IMG/VR virus record: IMGVR_UViG_3300032304_000772
Coordinates: 1 to 23,395 of that record
Reading direction: 5' to 3' (one strand)
Length of the DNA: 23,395 nucleotides
From: a virus
In this document: positions 22,064 to 23,395 of the stretch, piece after piece
How positions within the stretch are numbered: the first letter of the stretch is position 1
How the letters are laid out: each line of letters starts with the position of its first letter
Notes under the pieces: model-generated
Told to the model about the DNA's origin: nothing
The model's database searches: none
Seen by the model: the letters and a program-made list of their open reading frames with translations, nothing else
Position numbers and translations under genes: made by a program

Positions 22064-22473
22064 TGAAAAAATTATTTTGGAACATACTAGGATTTTTAAG
22101 TTTAGGAATGGCCTACATTGGAGTTATTACTCCAGGACTACCCTACAGTATTTTTGTGGTGTTTGCCGCTTACTGTTTCTCAAAAGGTTCAGAGCGTATG
22201 CACAAGTGGATTTACAATCACAAGTTATTTGGACCGTTCTTAACTAACTGGAATCAAAAACGTGTGTTTCCAACAAAGATGAAATTCTTTATGTTAGGCA
22301 TGATGAGCACCAGTTTAATTATAATGTTTTTTACAGGAGTTAAACCAATTGGAATTATCAGTACTGCTGGCTTTATGGCCCTTGTTGCCATTTGGGCTTG
22401 GCGTTTTCCTGGGAGCGTGGAAGAACACCAAAGAAGAATCGATAGCGGAGAAAAGGTAGGATGGCTAAAATAA
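22063..22473 (+). CDS. DUF454 (YbaN-type) inner-membrane protein
   Basis: A 136-residue membrane protein of the YbaN/DUF454 family. Conserved features are PGLPYSIFVVFAAYCFSKGS, the HKWIYNHKLFGPFL motif after the first hairpin, and a short basic loop around residues 64-74. Spans are about residues 7-39, 76-92 and 96-113. The family's function is unknown; some members occur near lipid or redox genes. RBS is AAGGTGG. The start overlaps the lysin stop and the end overlaps the next gene by 13 bases, so this is one operon. Confidence 0.88.
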   Translation: MKKLFWNILGFLSLGMAYIGVITPGLPYSIFVVFAAYCFSKGSERMHKWIYNHKLFGPFLTNWNQKRVFPTKMKFFMLGMMSTSLIIMFFTGVKPIGIISTAGFMALVAIWAWRFPGSVEEHQRRIDSGEKVGWLK

Positions 22474-22718
22474 CACTAGAACAATTATGCGACATAGCAT
22501 TTGCCATGGAAGAAGGCGACCCGTTTGATTGGGGAGTTTTTGCCAACGGCAAGGAAGAAGCTATGAAAATGATAGGATCCAGTATCCTGGAGCAGTTTGA
22601 CAAAGACATTATAGATGACGAAGCTCGATTGATTTTGTTATCCACTATAACTAAATTGGTAACTGAAAACATGATTCTTCATTCAAAAATGTTGACAACG
22701 AGTAAAAAAGATAGTTAA
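22461..22718 (+). CDS. Unknown small phage protein (85 aa)
   Basis: Starts MAKITLEQLCDIAFAMEEGD, includes DPFDWGVFANG, then helices ending LVTENMILHSKML. Acidic and mostly helical, with no membrane span. I recall similar proteins with the EEGDPFDWG motif in T4-like marine phages, without a known role. It overlaps the DUF454 gene by 13 bases and is the last gene before the cold-shock leader. Confidence 0.78.
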   Translation: MAKITLEQLCDIAFAMEEGDPFDWGVFANGKEEAMKMIGSSILEQFDKDIIDDEARLILLSTITKLVTENMILHSKMLTTSKKDS

Positions 22719-22768
22719 ATAGCTTATATGAAAAATTTGTTAGTTAGAGTAATTGAGACAGGCAATAA

Positions 22769-22825
22769 CCTTTGTGTTAGTACCGCGAGATGAAATTGGC
22801 ATATTAGTAATATATAACACAAAGG
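22769..22825 (+). promoter_or_regulatory. Inverted repeat covering the cold shock gene RBS
   Basis: CCTTTGTGTTA (22769-22779) is the exact reverse complement of TAACACAAAGG (22815-22825). The right arm includes AAAGG of the Shine-Dalgarno, nine bases before the ATG at 22836. The 35-base loop contains an ATATTA-G-TAATAT dyad (22801-22813), which could form a competing structure. An 11-bp perfect stem here would hide the RBS and could be a translation switch. Confidence 0.72.
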
Positions 22826-22835
22826 AAAAAGTAAA

Positions 22836-23039
22836 ATGGTAACAGGTAAAGTAAAATGGTTTAATGATGCAAAAGGTTTTGGATTCATTACTCCTGACAA
22901 CGGTGGCGCAGATTTATTTGCACACTTTTCACAGATTAACTCGACTGGCTTTAAGAGCTTGCAAGAAGGTCAAAGTGTAAGGTTTGAAGTAACAATGGGT
23001 CAAAAAGGACAGCAGGCTAGCAACATTCAGCCAGCTTAA
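22836..23039 (+). CDS. Cold shock protein (CspA-type)
   Basis: A 67-residue single cold-shock domain. RNP1 is KGFGFI (residues 13-18) and RNP2 is LFAHF (27-31), both intact; the start [14 protein letters not shown] is canonical. It binds single-stranded RNA or DNA and acts as an RNA chaperone or antiterminator. The leader carries an 11-bp inverted repeat that sequesters the RBS. The tmRNA acceptor piece follows within about 15 bases of the stop, so the two may share a transcript. Confidence 0.95.
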   Translation: MVTGKVKWFNDAKGFGFITPDNGGADLFAHFSQINSTGFKSLQEGQSVRFEVTMGQKGQQASNIQPA

Positions 23040-23052
23040 AGAATTGTTGTAA

Positions 23053-23107
23053 TTCCTTCAAAGCGAAGGCATGTTGGACGAGGGTTCGAATCCCTCCAGG
23101 TCCACCA
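23053..23107 (+). ncRNA. ssrA: Permuted tmRNA, acceptor (3') piece
   Basis: This tRNA-like 3' half ends in an encoded CCA (23105-23107). T-arm: GAGGG-TTCGAAT-CCCTC (23080-23096). The acceptor strand CAGGTCC (23097-23103) pairs with GGGCCTG at 23201-23207, placed downstream, so the gene is circularly permuted. The third pair is G-U, the alanyl-tRNA synthetase identity element, and the discriminator base is A. CATGTTG (23070-23076) pairs with CAGCGTG (23221-23227), forming the stem next to the tRNA-like core. A CCTTC/GAAGG hairpin lies at 23055-23069. The true 5' end is uncertain. Confidence 0.88.
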
Positions 23108-23121
23108 AAAGAGGATATGAT

Positions 23122-23199
23122 ATGCAAAAATGTAGAGTATGCGACTTTATAGTAATAACACTACTAACATTTCTAATCATATTACATTTCTTTTTTTGA
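23122..23199 (+). CDS. Possible 25-residue membrane micropeptide in tmRNA intervening segment
   Basis: The segment between the two tmRNA pieces (23108-23200) contains GAGGA (23111-23115), then ATG at 23122 and 25 codons ending TGA at 23197-23199, one base before the coding piece begins. The peptide starts MQKCRVCDF, with a CxxC, and continues as a hydrophobic run (IVITLLTFLIILHFFF), a plausible membrane span. The spacing from the RBS is good. It may be a chance ORF in AT-rich spacer. Confidence 0.35.
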   Translation: MQKCRVCDFIVITLLTFLIILHFFF

Positions 23200-23200
23200 T

Positions 23201-23395
23201 GGGCCTGCATTTGGTTTCGACAGCGTGAGATAGTAGAGACGGCAACACGAGAGGCGATGGACGTAATCCAAGCAAAAAACGTAAATGCAAACGCAGATAC
23301 ATTCGACTTCAGCGCAATGAGCTTCACTGGAAACACAGTTTCTGGTAACAGCAGAGTTGCACTAGCTGCCTAAAAAACAGCGGTCCGGGGTAGGA
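23201..23395 (+). ncRNA. ssrA: Permuted tmRNA, coding (5') piece, truncated by window edge
   Basis: Begins GGGCCTGCATTTGGTTTCGACAG, the tmRNA 5' domain, with acceptor pairing to the upstream piece. The tag frame opens at the probable resume codon GCA at 23287 and runs 28 codons to TAA at 23371-23373. It starts ANADTFDFSA and ends NSRVALAA, the expected protease-recognition tail. GCA-AAC is a typical tag start. Downstream AAAAAACAGCGGTCCGGGG begins a pseudoknot-like region and is cut at 23395. The tag rescues stalled ribosomes and marks the peptide for proteolysis. Confidence 0.88.

Noticed and set aside
22728-22793. 21-codon ORF MKNLLVRVIETG before the cold shock gene
   Set aside because: No RBS, and the region is better explained as structured leader.
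23070-23107. Ordinary tRNA gene at the 3' arm with CCA
   Set aside because: No D-arm or anticodon arm precedes it, and the matching acceptor strand lies downstream at 23201, so it is the tmRNA acceptor piece.
23058-23336. Minus-strand ORF with LVDLEGFEPSS
   Set aside because: It is antisense to the tmRNA T-arm and acceptor; this peptide is the familiar false translation of tRNA 3' ends.
1-23395. Prophage or mobile-element signatures, CRISPR arrays, att sites
   Set aside because: No integrase, transposase, terminal repeats or regularly spaced repeats were seen; the window looks like interior lytic phage genome.

Overview
The window reads as a contiguous stretch of a T4-like (myovirus-type) bacteriophage genome, probably of an aquatic proteobacterium. 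Evidence: TATAAATA-type late promoters between short, tightly packed and often overlapping genes; phage ribonucleotide reductase with glutaredoxin; fibre or adhesin-like genes; T4-style N-terminal peptides ending in L-x-E; and auxiliary genes (acyl desaturase, cold shock protein, DUF454 membrane protein). The right edge carries a circularly permuted tmRNA. That layout is known from alphaproteobacteria, some cyanobacteria and some betaproteobacteria. With the phasin-like genes it makes an alphaproteobacterial host my preferred guess, but this is inference. There is no integrase, tRNA cluster, transposase or CRISPR array. All assignments are by eye from motifs; no database search was run.

Layout. 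1-913 (+): end of an unknown gene, a tiny ORF and a membrane acyl desaturase, closed by a bidirectional terminator. 972-2926 (-): a six-gene accessory operon (two small proteins, cupin, alpha/beta hydrolase, two phasin-like proteins), several genes sharing a CATACACACA...GGAG leader. 2927-3081: divergent control region. 3082-6341 (+): a small protein, two polymerase-beta-type nucleotidyltransferase-fold proteins and a KxDG (ligase-like) protein. The last two start with MRAFEFL-x-E, resembling the T4 capsid-targeting peptide. 6366-10166 (+): mostly unknown, likely virion or late genes with late promoters, intrinsic terminators and further L-x-E N-termini. 10163-12972: PD-(D/E)XK exonuclease with its own sigma70-like promoter and operator-like palindrome, then a beta-helix tail fibre or tailspike and an unknown gene. 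13004-20060: nrdA, holin-like membrane protein, a 964-residue adhesin or fibre, nrdB, a 55-residue ORF and glutaredoxin. 20063-23039: SGNH hydrolase, Sm-like protein, cysteine peptidase-type lysin, DUF454 protein, unknown, cold shock protein. 23053-23395: permuted tmRNA, cut by the window edge.

How the parts fit. NrdA, NrdB and glutaredoxin supply dNTPs. The exonuclease fits DNA processing or host DNA degradation. The fibres, lysin and holin-like proteins serve adsorption, entry and lysis. The capsid-targeted nucleotidyltransferases are candidates for proteins injected with the DNA. The desaturase, phasin-like, hydrolase, cold-shock and tmRNA genes look like host-physiology modifiers. The most notable observations are the permuted phage tmRNA with an unusually long tag and a possible membrane micropeptide in its intervening segment, the capsid-targeted enzyme cluster, the RBS-sequestering inverted repeat before the cold shock gene, and the near-leaderless exonuclease promoter.
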